A stretch of 64,000 bases of DNA from Agriterribacter humi (GCF_009192765.1 NZ_VOHQ01000006.1:186001-250000); one strand, 5' to 3'. Counted from the stretch's first letter, positions 44,411-53,149 are shown. Program-made: numbers and translations. Notes: a model not told the origin generated them from the sequence alone.

Positions 44411-45532
44411 TTAGGTAGTCTTCTTATAATTCCATATGGCCCAGCCGTTCAATACTACTGCAAATAATATCATGTAAAAAAATTCTGTTTTGATATCCCC
44501 GAGATCGCTTCCCTTCAATACGATCATTCGCACCACTTTAATGAAATGGGTAATAGGCGTAAGATGAGCGATCGCTCCTGCCCATGCAGGCATACTTTCA
44601 ACCGAAGTAAATAAACCGCTCATAAGCATAAAGATCATCATAAAAAAGAAGGCGATGAACATGGCCTGCAACTGGTTGGCGCTGTAGGTGGATATCAGTA
44701 ATCCAAACCCTAAAAGGGCCACCAGGTAAACAGCCGCGAACAAATAGAGTACCCCAAAACTTCCTTCAGGAAAAATGCCATACACCGCCCATGTTACAAT
44801 CAGCCCCAAAGTAAAAACGATCATCCCTATTACCCAGAACGGAACCATTTTCCCTGCAATGAACTCCCATTTCTTAACTGGTGTTACATTAATCTGTTCA
44901 ATGGTGCCGGCTTCTTTTTCTTTTACAATATTCAATGCCGAAATAAAACCGCCAATAAGGGTGAGGAGCAATACCAGCACGCCGGGAACAATATAATATT
45001 TGTATTCGCTCAATGGGTTGTACCAGTTGGAAAAGGTAATATCAATAACCGGTTGCGCCGCTGGTTGTTTTGTGATGGCTATTATATTGAGCTGTAGATT
45101 TTTATTAAAATCCGCAATAACCGAATTGAGGTATCCTGCGCCCAAAGCCGCTTTGGTGCCATTAATGCCATCCACGGAGATGGCAATTTTTTGTATGCCT
45201 TCTCTTACCAGGTTCCGTTCAAAACCGGCAGGGATTTCCATTATCATGTCAGCCGCCCCGTTTTCAATATAAGGCAAAGCTTTTTGATAAGACGTTCCGG
45301 CATTTATATAACGGAAGTACCCCGATGCTCCAACCTTTGTTACCAGCTTTTGTGAAAGACTGCTATGATCATTGTCTACAATAGCAATATTGATATCCTT
45401 TACATCAAAATTCATGGCCAAAGGAATAATGATGAGCTGAATGGTGGGCATCACAAACATCATGGCCAGAATACTCTTGTCTCTGAATATTTGCAGAAAT
45501 TCTTTTTGAAGTATGTACCGCAATACCCTCAT
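44411..45532 (-). CDS. ABC-2 type permease (YbhR/YhhJ-like)
   Basis: This 373-residue protein begins RYILQKEFLQIFRDKSILAMM, typical of ABC-2 exporters. One membrane helix precedes a large periplasmic loop, and five helices follow (LVLLLTLIGGFISALN, then MVPFWVIGMIVFTLGLIV, LFAAVYLVALLGFGLLIS, MFIAFFFMMIFMLMSGLF). The block VKEKEAGTIEQINVTPVKKWEFI is a family hallmark. It is the last gene of a six-gene efflux unit and overlaps the preceding permease gene by four bases. It would form a membrane heterodimer with it. Confidence 0.92.
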   Translation of the reverse strand: MRVLRYILQKEFLQIFRDKSILAMMFVMPTIQLIIIPLAMNFDVKDINIAIVDNDHSSLSQKLVTKVGASGYFRYINAGTSYQKALPYIENGAADMIMEIPAGFERNLVREGIQKIAISVDGINGTKAALGAGYLNSVIADFNKNLQLNIIAITKQPAAQPVIDITFSNWYNPLSEYKYYIVPGVLVLLLTLIGGFISALNIVKEKEAGTIEQINVTPVKKWEFIAGKMVPFWVIGMIVFTLGLIVTWAVYGIFPEGSFGVLYLFAAVYLVALLGFGLLISTYSANQLQAMFIAFFFMMIFMLMSGLFTSVESMPAWAGAIAHLTPITHFIKVVRMIVLKGSDLGDIKTEFFYMILFAVVLNGWAIWNYKKTT

Positions 45533-46635
45533 GCTAATCTCTTTTTAAAATTTTTGAGTGCAATGATTAAAAGAAGCACGGTCATGGCAACCAATACCAG
45601 TGTTTCTTTCCACACATATTCAAAACCGAGTCCCTTCAGCATTACAGCCTTCACAATTAAAAAATACCAGCGGGAAGGAATAATATTGGAAATGGCCTGA
45701 AATATCCAGGGCATATTCTCAAGGGGGAACATGAACCCGGTAAAGATCAGTGTTGGCATCATCAGTCCCATCATGGAAAGCAGCAGTGCGGTTTGCTGCG
45801 AATTGGTTGTGTTGGAAATGAGCAATCCAAAAGAGAGACAGGTAATAATAAAAAGTATGCTCTCTATATACAATAGTGAGAGGCTTCCTTTTACAGGAAC
45901 ATCCAATACATAAACCGACAGCAGCAGTATTAAGGTAAAATTGGCGATAGACAATGCCAGGAACGGGATGGCTTTTGCAATTAATACCATTACGGGCTTA
46001 AAAGGCGATACCAGCAATATTTCCATGGTGCCCAATTCTTTTTCCCGCACTACGGCTACGGAAGTGAGCGCTGTGCATACGATCATCAGCACAAGGGCAA
46101 GTACGCCGGGTACAAAATTCAGCGATCCGTTTGCATTTTCGTTATACAGTAACCTTGTTTCCGGAACAATGGAATAGGGCAAAGCCGCTGCAGGACTGAT
46201 TTGATGCTGGTAATCTGCAATAATAGCCGTTAAATAGTTGATGAGCGTTTTAGCAGTATTCGGATCAGAACCATCGGCAATGATTTGTATCTGCGCTTTT
46301 CCGGAGCGCAGCAAATCGTTTCCAAAATGAGGCGGGAAAATAACCGCACATTTCAGCTCCCCTTTTCTAAAAACTTTTTCTATATCAGTATAATTTACGG
46401 TTGCTTCTTCTGCCAGGAAATAGGAAGAAGCTTTTATTTTATGAATGATCTGCTGCGCGTTCGCATCCTTTGCATTATCCGAAATAATGATTTTTGCATT
46501 CTTTACTTCGCTCGTCAGCGCAAAGCCAAACAGCAGTATTTGCGCTACGGGTATACCAAACATGATCAGCAGGGTTCGCCGGTCGCGAAACACGTGATAA
46601 AATTCTTTTCTTATGAAAACCAATAATTGTTTCAT
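45529..46635 (-). CDS. ABC-2 type permease (YbhS-like)
   Basis: This 368-residue protein has the same plan as the next gene: an N-terminal FIRKEFYHVFRDRRTLLIMF, a periplasmic domain, then VVREKELGTMEILLVSPFKPVMV and five membrane helices. It pairs with the permease that follows and with the two ATPases upstream. The order ATPase-ATPase-permease-permease with HlyD and TolC proteins in one unit equals the YbhGFSR-type tripartite drug exporter layout. The cargo is unknown. Confidence 0.92.
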   Translation of the reverse strand: MKQLLVFIRKEFYHVFRDRRTLLIMFGIPVAQILLFGFALTSEVKNAKIIISDNAKDANAQQIIHKIKASSYFLAEEATVNYTDIEKVFRKGELKCAVIFPPHFGNDLLRSGKAQIQIIADGSDPNTAKTLINYLTAIIADYQHQISPAAALPYSIVPETRLLYNENANGSLNFVPGVLALVLMIVCTALTSVAVVREKELGTMEILLVSPFKPVMVLIAKAIPFLALSIANFTLILLLSVYVLDVPVKGSLSLLYIESILFIITCLSFGLLISNTTNSQQTALLLSMMGLMMPTLIFTGFMFPLENMPWIFQAISNIIPSRWYFLIVKAVMLKGLGFEYVWKETLVLVAMTVLLLIIALKNFKKRLA

Positions 46636-46653
46636 GCAAAAATGTTTTTTGTT

Positions 46654-47397
46654 TTAGTCTGCCGACCGTTTTGCTCCACGGGCCAACTGGTAAAAAACAT
46701 CGTCTATACTCTTTACAGCGAATTGTTTTTTCAGGTTTTGAGGCGTGTCTAATGCTTCAATTTTTCCATCCACCATTACCGTTATGCGGTTGCAGTATTC
46801 CGCTTCATCCATATAATGCGTGGTTACAAAAATGGTGATGCCGGATGCGGCTGCTTCATAAATCATATCCCAGAACTGCCTGCGGGTAACAGGATCCACC
46901 CCGCCTGTAGGCTCATCTAAGAACACAATTTTAGGCTGGTGAAAGATGGCTACTGAAAAAGCCAGTTTTTGCTTCCAGCCCAATGGCAGGTCGCCAACTT
47001 TCTTTTTTGCTTCTGATTGCAGTCCGAGCTTTTCAACCAGGCTATTGCTTCTCCGTTTTATTTCTTTAGCGGGAACGCCGTAAACGCCGCCAAAAAAACG
47101 TATGTTTTCCAAAATAGTAAGGTCTTCATACAATGAGAACTTCTGGCTCATATAGCCAATATTCCTTTTTATATACTGCTGCTGCCTGTACACATTAAAA
47201 CCTGCAACCGATGCTTCGCCGGAACTGGGGAAGGAAAGACCGCAAAGCATGCGCATGGCGGTAGTTTTACCTGCACCGTTGGCGCCCAGAAATCCAAATA
47301 TTTCGCCTTTGTTCACTTCAAAGCTGATTTTATCTACCGCAATAAAATCGCCAAACTTTTTGGTGAGCTCTTTACAAATAATTACTTTTTCTTCCAT
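46654..47397 (-). CDS. ABC transporter ATPase, second half of a split YbhF
   Basis: This 247-residue ATPase has Walker A GANGAGKTT, Walker B IVFLDEP and the H-loop VTTHYMDEAEYC. Its signature is LPLGWKQ in place of LSGGQ. This altered form is usual in the C-terminal ATPase domain of YbhF-like proteins, where both domains are in one chain. Here the two domains are separate genes, with the partner just upstream at 47407. It would drive export through the two permeases. Confidence 0.92.
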   Translation of the reverse strand: MEEKVIICKELTKKFGDFIAVDKISFEVNKGEIFGFLGANGAGKTTAMRMLCGLSFPSSGEASVAGFNVYRQQQYIKRNIGYMSQKFSLYEDLTILENIRFFGGVYGVPAKEIKRRSNSLVEKLGLQSEAKKKVGDLPLGWKQKLAFSVAIFHQPKIVFLDEPTGGVDPVTRRQFWDMIYEAAASGITIFVTTHYMDEAEYCNRITVMVDGKIEALDTPQNLKKQFAVKSIDDVFYQLARGAKRSAD

Positions 47398-47406
47398 GCT
47401 AAATAA

Positions 47407-48390
47407 TTATGAGTGCGGAAGTGCCATTTCCTTCTTTTCATTCATTAACCTTATAAAACTATCTTCAATAGTGGGTTCAATATCCTTCACCTCAATATGG
47501 GTGTGTCCCTGTTTTTCTGCCCAGCTTCTCAATTCACCTGTATCCTTTTCATTGCCATTTTTTAACGTAACATGCAGGTATTCGCCAAAGGGATAGCTGC
47601 TTTCTACCTGTTCATTTTTTCTCAGGTCGCTTAATAGTTTATAAATATTGTTTGCCCTCATCGCGAATAACTTTACCGGGTAGGCTGCAATAATATGTTG
47701 TGGTGTATCTACCGACATGATCCTGCCGTTCTGTATCAACGCTATTCTTTCGCATAAAACCGCTTCGTCCATATAAGGTGTGGAAACCAAAATGGTGATG
47801 CCCTGCTGTTTTAGTTTTTTAAGCATTTCCCAAAACTCCCTTCTCGACACTACATCCACTCCTGTAGTAGGTTCATCCAGGAACAATACTTCCGGCTTGT
47901 GAATTAAAGCACAGCATAAGGCCAGCTTTTGCTTCATGCCGCCCGAAAGTTTACCTGCCCTGCGATTGTTAAAGGGTTTGATCTGTTCGTAAATATCCTT
48001 AATGAGATCATAGTTTTTCTCAATGCTGGTGCCGAACAGGGTGGCGAAAAAGCTCAGGTTTTCTTTTACTGTTAAATCCTGGTATAACGAAAATTTGCCG
48101 GGCATATAGCCAATCCTGTTGCGGATGGCCTGGTAATCTTTTACTGTATCAAAACCATCAACTGTTGCGGTTCCTTTATCAGCAAGTAATACCGTTGTCA
48201 GTATGCGGAAGATTGAAGTCTTGCCGGCACCATCGGGTCCAATGAGGCCAAACAATTCACCCTTATCTATAGTAAGCGACACATCATCCACAGCAAGCAC
48301 TTTGCCTTTATCGTACGTTTTAGTAATATTTTGAAGTGTTACAGATTTCATTTGTTTCATCCGGTTTTGCAGTACAAGGGAGTGACACAA
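47407..48390 (-). CDS. ABC transporter ATPase, first half of a split YbhF
   Basis: The likely start is the ATG near 48351 (MKSVTLQNITKTYDKGK) because the residues before it are not family-like; the longest frame begins at 48390. It has Walker A GPDGAGKTS, a normal signature LSGGMKQKLALCCAL, Walker B VLFLDEP and the loop VSTPYMDEAVLC, where the usual His of the H-loop is replaced (STPY for TTHY). The extra C-terminal 80 residues are typical of exporters with large substrates. It is nine bases upstream of the other ATPase gene. Confidence 0.9.
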   Translation of the reverse strand: MCHSLVLQNRMKQMKSVTLQNITKTYDKGKVLAVDDVSLTIDKGELFGLIGPDGAGKTSIFRILTTVLLADKGTATVDGFDTVKDYQAIRNRIGYMPGKFSLYQDLTVKENLSFFATLFGTSIEKNYDLIKDIYEQIKPFNNRRAGKLSGGMKQKLALCCALIHKPEVLFLDEPTTGVDVVSRREFWEMLKKLKQQGITILVSTPYMDEAVLCERIALIQNGRIMSVDTPQHIIAAYPVKLFAMRANNIYKLLSDLRKNEQVESSYPFGEYLHVTLKNGNEKDTGELRSWAEKQGHTHIEVKDIEPTIEDSFIRLMNEKKEMALPHS

Positions 48391-48456
48391 CGATGTTCAA
48401 TAGCCATTCAAAAGCTTGTCCCAGCAACAATCTGGTGATATATCAAATTGTTATTG

Positions 48457-49395
48457 TCAATTAAAAAGCACTTCGCCATACATGCCAATCTTCAGGTAAC
48501 CATCGTTTTTTACGCTTACTTTTATGGCATATACCAGGTTGGCTCTTTCATCTTTCGTTTGTATGGTTTTAGGCGTAAATTCCGATTTGTCCGAGATCCA
48601 TTGAATCGTTCCTGCATAGGTTTTATATTTTTTTTCACCCTGGTCAATCCGCACCTGCACCTGTTGTCCTGTTTTTATGAGTGGGAGTTGCCCGCCGGTT
48701 ATATAGGCTCTTAAAAACAAGGTATCGGTGTTTGCAATTTTATATAGCGGCTTTCCCAATACAGCCATTTCTCCTTTCAGTGCATAATTGGTAAGCACTA
48801 TGCCAGTGATGGGATTAACCACCTGTCCTTTGTTGATTTGTGCCTGCAATTGCTGTGCGGCTTTCTCAAGTGGTGCTTTTTCACTGAGTATGCTCCTGTT
48901 TTGAATGGCGGTGTTGGATTGATACAGGTTGATCTGTTCCCGCGTTACTGCCATCTGTTTTTGCAGTTGGTCAATCTGTGCATTCATATCATCTAATTGC
49001 TTGCGGGGGGCGGCATCGGCTTTCACCAGGTTTTGTGATCTTTCCCTTTCCCGGAACAGGTTATCCAATTGTGTTTGCTGGGCCGATAGTTGTTTTTTAA
49101 CAACATTTACCTGGTTGCTGGCAGAACTTGTTTTTTGTTTGAGTGAAGATATGGAGGCTTCTGTTTGTTCTTTCTGAAGCTGCTGAACAGTCATATCAAT
49201 CTGTCCCACTATGGCGCCTTCCTTTAACTGATCTCCTTCGTGTACAGAAAATGAAAGCAGTTGGCCGTTTTGTTGTGCTGATACAATTACTTCATCCGCT
49301 TCAAAATTACCCGACGCATCATAGTTTACTTTATTACCGTTGCAGGAGGCGAATACCATCCATACTGCAAATACTGCTATACTGTTGTATCTCAT
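48457..49395 (-). CDS. HlyD/YbhG-family membrane-fusion lipoprotein
   Basis: This 312-residue protein has a lipoprotein signal ending MVFASCNGN. The two biotinyl-lipoyl halves (EADEVIVSAQQNGQLLSFSV and GIVLTNYALKGEMAVLGKPLY) flank a long coiled-coil hairpin (QTEASISSLKQKTSSASNQV to LEKAAQQLQAQINKG). A beta-barrel part follows (LPLIKTGQQVQVRIDQ). It connects the inner-membrane ABC exporter with the TolC-like channel. The gene lies 17 bases after tolC and 66 before the ATPase gene. Confidence 0.92.
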   Translation of the reverse strand: MRYNSIAVFAVWMVFASCNGNKVNYDASGNFEADEVIVSAQQNGQLLSFSVHEGDQLKEGAIVGQIDMTVQQLQKEQTEASISSLKQKTSSASNQVNVVKKQLSAQQTQLDNLFRERERSQNLVKADAAPRKQLDDMNAQIDQLQKQMAVTREQINLYQSNTAIQNRSILSEKAPLEKAAQQLQAQINKGQVVNPITGIVLTNYALKGEMAVLGKPLYKIANTDTLFLRAYITGGQLPLIKTGQQVQVRIDQGEKKYKTYAGTIQWISDKSEFTPKTIQTKDERANLVYAIKVSVKNDGYLKIGMYGEVLFN

Positions 49396-49412
49396 AAATA
49401 ATAATTTTGCAC

Positions 49413-50693
49413 TCAGTTGCCTGAAGTGTTTTTAAAATTGTATTGGGCCTGTAATAATTGAATGTTGTGAACAATGCGGGCCTGTTTCGCCAGGTTTTCT
49501 TCATTTAGCTTGGCAATATATTCATGTACGGTTATCACACCATTATCCAATTGTGCCTTTGCCGATTGTACCACAGCGGTAAGAAGCTCAGCAACGGCAT
49601 TATCCTGCTCAAGGAGATCGCTGTATTTTTTGATATCTGCATTTTGCTGACTAAGTGTAAGGCGGGTATTGAAAAGAAAGGTTTCTTTGTCAGTATCTAC
49701 GTTTTGCCGGTTGATTTCTAAAAGATGCCTGTTGTTCTTTAAGGAATATAAACTTCCCGCCGACCAGTTTAAACGGATCCCGGCAATCCACCACGGACCA
49801 AACTTATTTTCAATAATGTTTAACGTAGGACGGCCATATGCCCCCTGTACAAAAGCGCTGAGTTTGGGTGTGTATGCCGATCTCAATTGTTGTTCCTGTA
49901 TATCAAAACTTTTTTTCTGCAGATCGAAGTATTTCAATTCCGGCCTGCTGATTCCGGGCGTAACGGGCAATGGTTCAGGTAAAACCAATATGGTGCTTTC
50001 ATCAACAGGCCGGCCAATGAGCAATGCCAGCATATCCATAAAGGCGTTGCGGTTGGCCCTGAACGTTATAGCTGTCATATCTATATTAATAATCGCGGCT
50101 TTTAGTTCATCCACATTGCTTCTGAAGCCTGTTCCGTTTATAAACGCGGCATTGGCTTTATTCAGCGCACCCTGCAAATCGGTTTTCCTGATTTCATTTT
50201 GTTTTAATTGTTCGTTCATCAGCAGCACGGAAAAATAGATCTGGGTAACGCGGTCTTTCAGCGTGTTTAAATTCACTTCCAGGCTTTGTTGCTGAATTTG
50301 TTCATTGGCCCGGATCAATGCTTTTTGATGTTTGGTAACACCGCCATCATATATAGACTGGCTCAGCTCTGCCTGTATTTTATACTGGTCTTTATCAATG
50401 GTGGGAAAAGAGATACCGGGTATGGAAGGCAGGGCATCCGAAAAGCTGATGGTTTGCGATTGGTAGGTAGCCTGGCCATTTACGGTAAGCTGGGGAAGAT
50501 AAAATTTTGAAGCATTTTCAAGTGAATACTGGCTGCTTTTGGCAATTAAATCCTGCTTTTTAATGAGCGGGTAATTTTCTTTTGCCATGCTGTAACAGGA
50601 GTCAATGGTAAGTTGTTTCGTTTGCGCATGGAGGTGTGTTAATGGCGTCAGCAAAAACAAAACGCCTATAGCCTTATTCAATGTAATAATCAT
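49413..50693 (-). CDS. TolC-family outer-membrane efflux channel
   Basis: This 426-residue protein starts with a signal peptide (GVLFLLTPLTHLHAQ). It has the two-fold repeat of TolC: ASKFYLPQLTVNGQATYQSQT in the first barrel half, RSAYTPKLSAFVQGAYGRPT in the second, and long helices between them. The C-terminal helix contains NGVITVHEYIAKLNEENLAKQ, the usual closing motif. It is the first gene of the efflux operon. A palindrome matching the one in front of tetR lies 16 bases upstream. Confidence 0.93.
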   Translation of the reverse strand: MIITLNKAIGVLFLLTPLTHLHAQTKQLTIDSCYSMAKENYPLIKKQDLIAKSSQYSLENASKFYLPQLTVNGQATYQSQTISFSDALPSIPGISFPTIDKDQYKIQAELSQSIYDGGVTKHQKALIRANEQIQQQSLEVNLNTLKDRVTQIYFSVLLMNEQLKQNEIRKTDLQGALNKANAAFINGTGFRSNVDELKAAIINIDMTAITFRANRNAFMDMLALLIGRPVDESTILVLPEPLPVTPGISRPELKYFDLQKKSFDIQEQQLRSAYTPKLSAFVQGAYGRPTLNIIENKFGPWWIAGIRLNWSAGSLYSLKNNRHLLEINRQNVDTDKETFLFNTRLTLSQQNADIKKYSDLLEQDNAVAELLTAVVQSAKAQLDNGVITVHEYIAKLNEENLAKQARIVHNIQLLQAQYNFKNTSGN

Positions 50694-50708
50694 AGCTTAA
50701 GTCATTTG

Positions 50709-50728
50709 TTTTAATCACCTGATCAAAT
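50709..50728 (-). promoter_or_regulatory. Putative TetR operator in front of tolC
   Basis: This 20-base near-palindrome has the half-sites TTTTAATCA and TGATCAAAT around CC. It matches the palindrome at 51411-51430 at all but four positions and keeps its spacing. Its place just before the first efflux gene suggests repression by the neighbouring TetR protein. Confidence 0.6.
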
Positions 50729-50741
50729 TGTATGAAATAAA

Positions 50742-51356
50742 TTATTTTGATTTTAATATCGCTTTAAGCCAAACAGGAATCAGTTCCTTTCGTTCCAGCA
50801 TCATATCCACAAATGCTTTATCTTTCATATTGGCCATTTTCTGGAGTACAGGCTTCATCAAAAAAGGAAACAGGCATAGTCCCATGAGGCTCACAAAAAA
50901 ATGGAAGGGATGAATATCGGGCCGCTTCTTTTCTATCTGTTGTATAAATACAGATTGATTCAGAAAATCGGCTTTTTCTGTAAGTTTTATAAAATGCTCC
51001 GGGTTGTTTCTCAGTTCGCTTAGCACAAATAATGGCAGCTCCGGGTTTTCTATGATCAGGTCAATATATTTTGAAGCAATGCTTTCCACTTTGGTTTCTA
51101 AGGAGGTTGATGCATCGTTCAAAACGGGCGCCAGTACGCCAAAATATTTCTGCATTTTTTCTGTCATTACTATTTCAAAAAGTTTTTGCTTGCTTCTGAA
51201 ATAGTAATTCAGCAGTGCCAGGTTAATACCTGCCGCTTCTGCTATATCCCTTGTGCGGGTGGCGGCATACCCCTTTTGCGTAAAAACCTTCCGTGCTGCT
51301 TCTTTTATTTTTTCTTCCGTAGACAGATCGCTGCTTGCTTTTATTTTTCCGGGCAT
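50742..51356 (-). CDS. TetR-family transcriptional repressor of the efflux operon
   Basis: The ATG at 51356 (MPGKIKASSD) is chosen since a promoter -7 box lies at 51375-51382; the longest frame starts at 51407. The 204-residue product has the TetR helix-turn-helix: KEAARKVFTQKGYAATRTRDIAEAAGINLALLNYYFRSKQKLFEIV. The C-terminal ligand domain resembles the CecR/YbiH type that controls YbhGFSR in Escherichia coli. Matching palindromes in front of tetR and tolC suggest it represses both. The ligand is unknown. Confidence 0.9.
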   Translation of the reverse strand: MPGKIKASSDLSTEEKIKEAARKVFTQKGYAATRTRDIAEAAGINLALLNYYFRSKQKLFEIVMTEKMQKYFGVLAPVLNDASTSLETKVESIASKYIDLIIENPELPLFVLSELRNNPEHFIKLTEKADFLNQSVFIQQIEKKRPDIHPFHFFVSLMGLCLFPFLMKPVLQKMANMKDKAFVDMMLERKELIPVWLKAILKSK

Positions 51357-51374
51357 TTTTTTGTTATTGTTCTG

Positions 51375-51382
51375 CAAAGCTA
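51375..51382 (-). promoter_or_regulatory. -7 box of tetR
   Basis: On the minus strand this reads TAGCTTTG, a full match to TAnnTTTG. The nearest TTTG lies 22 bases upstream (51405-51408), three more than the usual spacing, so the promoter is only fair. Confidence 0.4.
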
Positions 51383-51410
51383 AAAAACATTTTTTTGATT
51401 TAAACAAATA

Positions 51411-51430
51411 TTTTAATCAAATGATTAAAA
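51411..51430. promoter_or_regulatory. Putative TetR operator between tetR and the pigment genes
   Basis: TTTTAATCAAATGATTAAAA is made of perfect 9-base arms around a 2-base centre. It lies next to the tetR -33 region and 21 bases before the -33 box of the promoter reading the other way, so one bound repressor could affect both. Confidence 0.65.
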
Positions 51431-51451
51431 TCATATTACCGCCGCCGGTTT

Positions 51452-51481
51452 TTTGACAATAAGCTTTAAATACATACTTTG
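51452..51481 (+). promoter_or_regulatory. Promoter of the right pigment block
   Basis: TTTG at 51452-51455 is followed after 19 bases by TACTTTG at 51475-51481, the -7 box with one of its two free positions missing. The start codon lies 47 bases downstream. Confidence 0.5.
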
Positions 51482-51527
51482 CACAACAGAGCGCATTATT
51501 TTCCGGGCAGGTAAATTTATTGTTGTA

Positions 51528-51956
51528 ATGAAAGATATATTGGCATATATCCCCCAGCGTCAGCCTTTTGTAATGATTGATGAACTGGTAGTTGCCAGCG
51601 ACGATACCGCCGTAACGAAGTTTAAGGTGAAAAGCGATAATATTTTTTGGGTGAACGGGCAACTTACAGAGCCAGCCCTGGTAGAAAATATTGCTCAAAC
51701 TGCTGCTGCCAGAATAGGCTATATTTGCAGCGAAAAAAACGAACCTGTTCCGGTGGGTTTTATAGGTGCGGTGCAAAACCTGCACATTATGGCTTTACCG
51801 GGGGTAGGTGATGAGTTGGAAACTGAAATTGTTATTAAAAACCAGGTATTTGATGTTACCATGATTGCGGGCAAGGTAAGTTGCAGGGGAGCCGTGTTGG
51901 CGCAATGCGAAATGAAAATCTTTATTCAGTCAACCAATAAATCTGCAATAATATGA
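51528..51956 (+). CDS. Hotdog-fold 3-hydroxyacyl-ACP dehydratase-like protein
   Basis: The ATG at 51528 (MKDILAYIPQRQPFVMIDEL) begins with the FabZ/FabA-like start; a TTG frame begins 75 bases earlier but within the promoter. The product has 142 residues. The usual HFPGxPVxPG signature is replaced by KSDNIFWVNGQLTEPALVENIAQTAA, which is the diverged type seen in pigment clusters (ApeI/P-like). It may dehydrate or bind beta-hydroxy chains. Its stop overlaps the next start (ATGA). Confidence 0.8.
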   Translation: MKDILAYIPQRQPFVMIDELVVASDDTAVTKFKVKSDNIFWVNGQLTEPALVENIAQTAAARIGYICSEKNEPVPVGFIGAVQNLHIMALPGVGDELETEIVIKNQVFDVTMIAGKVSCRGAVLAQCEMKIFIQSTNKSAII

Positions 51957-52600
51957 AACAGGTGCTTTCATTAAAATGGCTGCTTGCCATAGTATTCCTG
52001 CTTGCAGGAACGCAACCCCTTTCTGCTCAGACATTAAAAGATTTTTTTAACTCTTCCGAGGTTCCGCTTACTTACCTGGGGGTTGATTTCACCCGGGCCA
52101 AAGTGTTTAACGACATTGCCGCCAACGCCATGGATATAAGAGACCGGCAGTTCGCTGCTATTAACCAGGTAATTGTAAATGAACCTAAAAAATACGATTT
52201 TCAGAAAGCGCTTTCAAAGTCCAATGTAACAAATGATATTAGTTTTGTTAATGCAAAGAATGCTAAAATAGACGCTGAAAAAATTATTGAGTCTAATAGT
52301 GCTGATGAAGTAAGGTTTACCAAAGCAACCATCGAATCTATTGTTAAGGGATATAAGTTTGCAGGTAAAAAGGGTATTGGCCTGATGTTCATTATGGAAA
52401 GCATGAACAAAGCTTCGGCCCAGGCTTCTATGTATGTTACTTTCATAGATATTGCTTCAGGTAAGGTTTTGCTTACAGAACGGATGACAGCCAAAGCAGC
52501 CGGATTTGGTTTCAGGAATTATTGGGCAAAAACGGTATACGAAGTGCTGGATGACATAAAAAAATCAAAATATAAAGAGTGGAAAGCCAATGCAGGCTGA
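51953..52600 (+). CDS. Exported protein of unknown function in the pigment cluster
   Basis: This 215-residue protein has a clear signal peptide (LLAIVFLLAGTQPLSAQ) and no lipobox. The mature part begins TLKDFFNSSEVPLTYLGVDFTRAKVFND and later has GKKGIGLMFIMESMNKASAQASMYVTFIDIASGKVLLTERM. The sequence resembles secreted proteins found in many Bacteroidota, but no function is known to me. It overlaps the dehydratase gene by four bases, so it belongs to the pigment operon and is probably periplasmic. A role in chain transport across the periplasm is possible but not shown. Confidence 0.7.
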   Translation: MKQVLSLKWLLAIVFLLAGTQPLSAQTLKDFFNSSEVPLTYLGVDFTRAKVFNDIAANAMDIRDRQFAAINQVIVNEPKKYDFQKALSKSNVTNDISFVNAKNAKIDAEKIIESNSADEVRFTKATIESIVKGYKFAGKKGIGLMFIMESMNKASAQASMYVTFIDIASGKVLLTERMTAKAAGFGFRNYWAKTVYEVLDDIKKSKYKEWKANAG

Positions 52601-52642
52601 GGTTCAGAGCGGAATAGATCATGGTTACGGAAAAAACAAATA

Positions 52643-53068
52643 ATGGAGAAAACTTTATCCGGGAAAATTGAGATTAATGTGCGGTTTAATGAAGCTGATC
52701 CTTTGGGTATAGTATGGCATGGGCATTATATACGATATTTTGAAGACGGAAGGGAGGCTTTTGGCAATGAATATGGCATTGGGTATCTTGATTTTTACAG
52801 GCAGGGCGTTATTATACCTATAGTGAGTATTCAATGCGACTTTAAACGATCGCTAAAATACGGGGAAAAGGTTATAGTAGAAACGATTTACAAACCCTGC
52901 GAAGCTGCAAAACTCAGGTTTGAATACAGGTTGTTCAATTCAGCCACTAATCAACTGGTAGCTACGGGAACTTCGGTTCAGGTTTTTCTGAGCAGGGAAA
53001 CATCAGTTCTGCAGTTAACCAATCCTCCCTTTTTTGAAGCGTGGAAAAAGAAACATGTGCCGCTCTAA
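52643..53068 (+). CDS. YbgC/4-hydroxybenzoyl-CoA-type thioesterase
   Basis: This 141-residue hotdog protein has the active-site sequence NEADPLGIVWHGHYIRYFEDGREAF, with the catalytic Asp at residue 19 and the usual HxxY after it. Length and layout match the YbgC/FadM class. In aryl-polyene clusters a thioesterase frees stalled chains or the finished acid. It lies 43 bases after the exported protein gene. A hairpin-rich gap of 120 bases follows. Confidence 0.9.
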   Translation: MEKTLSGKIEINVRFNEADPLGIVWHGHYIRYFEDGREAFGNEYGIGYLDFYRQGVIIPIVSIQCDFKRSLKYGEKVIVETIYKPCEAAKLRFEYRLFNSATNQLVATGTSVQVFLSRETSVLQLTNPPFFEAWKKKHVPL

Positions 53069-53134
53069 TTTTTAACAAGCCAATGAAACGCCGTGTAATT
53101 TTTTTTCGCATAGGAGAATGTATAAAAGGCGTTC

Positions 53135-53149
53135 TCCCGCCGTGCGGGA
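53135..53149. repeat. Small GC hairpin (REP-like)
   Basis: TCCCGC at 53135-53140 and GCGGGA at 53144-53149 enclose CGT. The same six-base stem is found in the hairpin at 63626-63657, suggesting a dispersed element. Confidence 0.4.
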
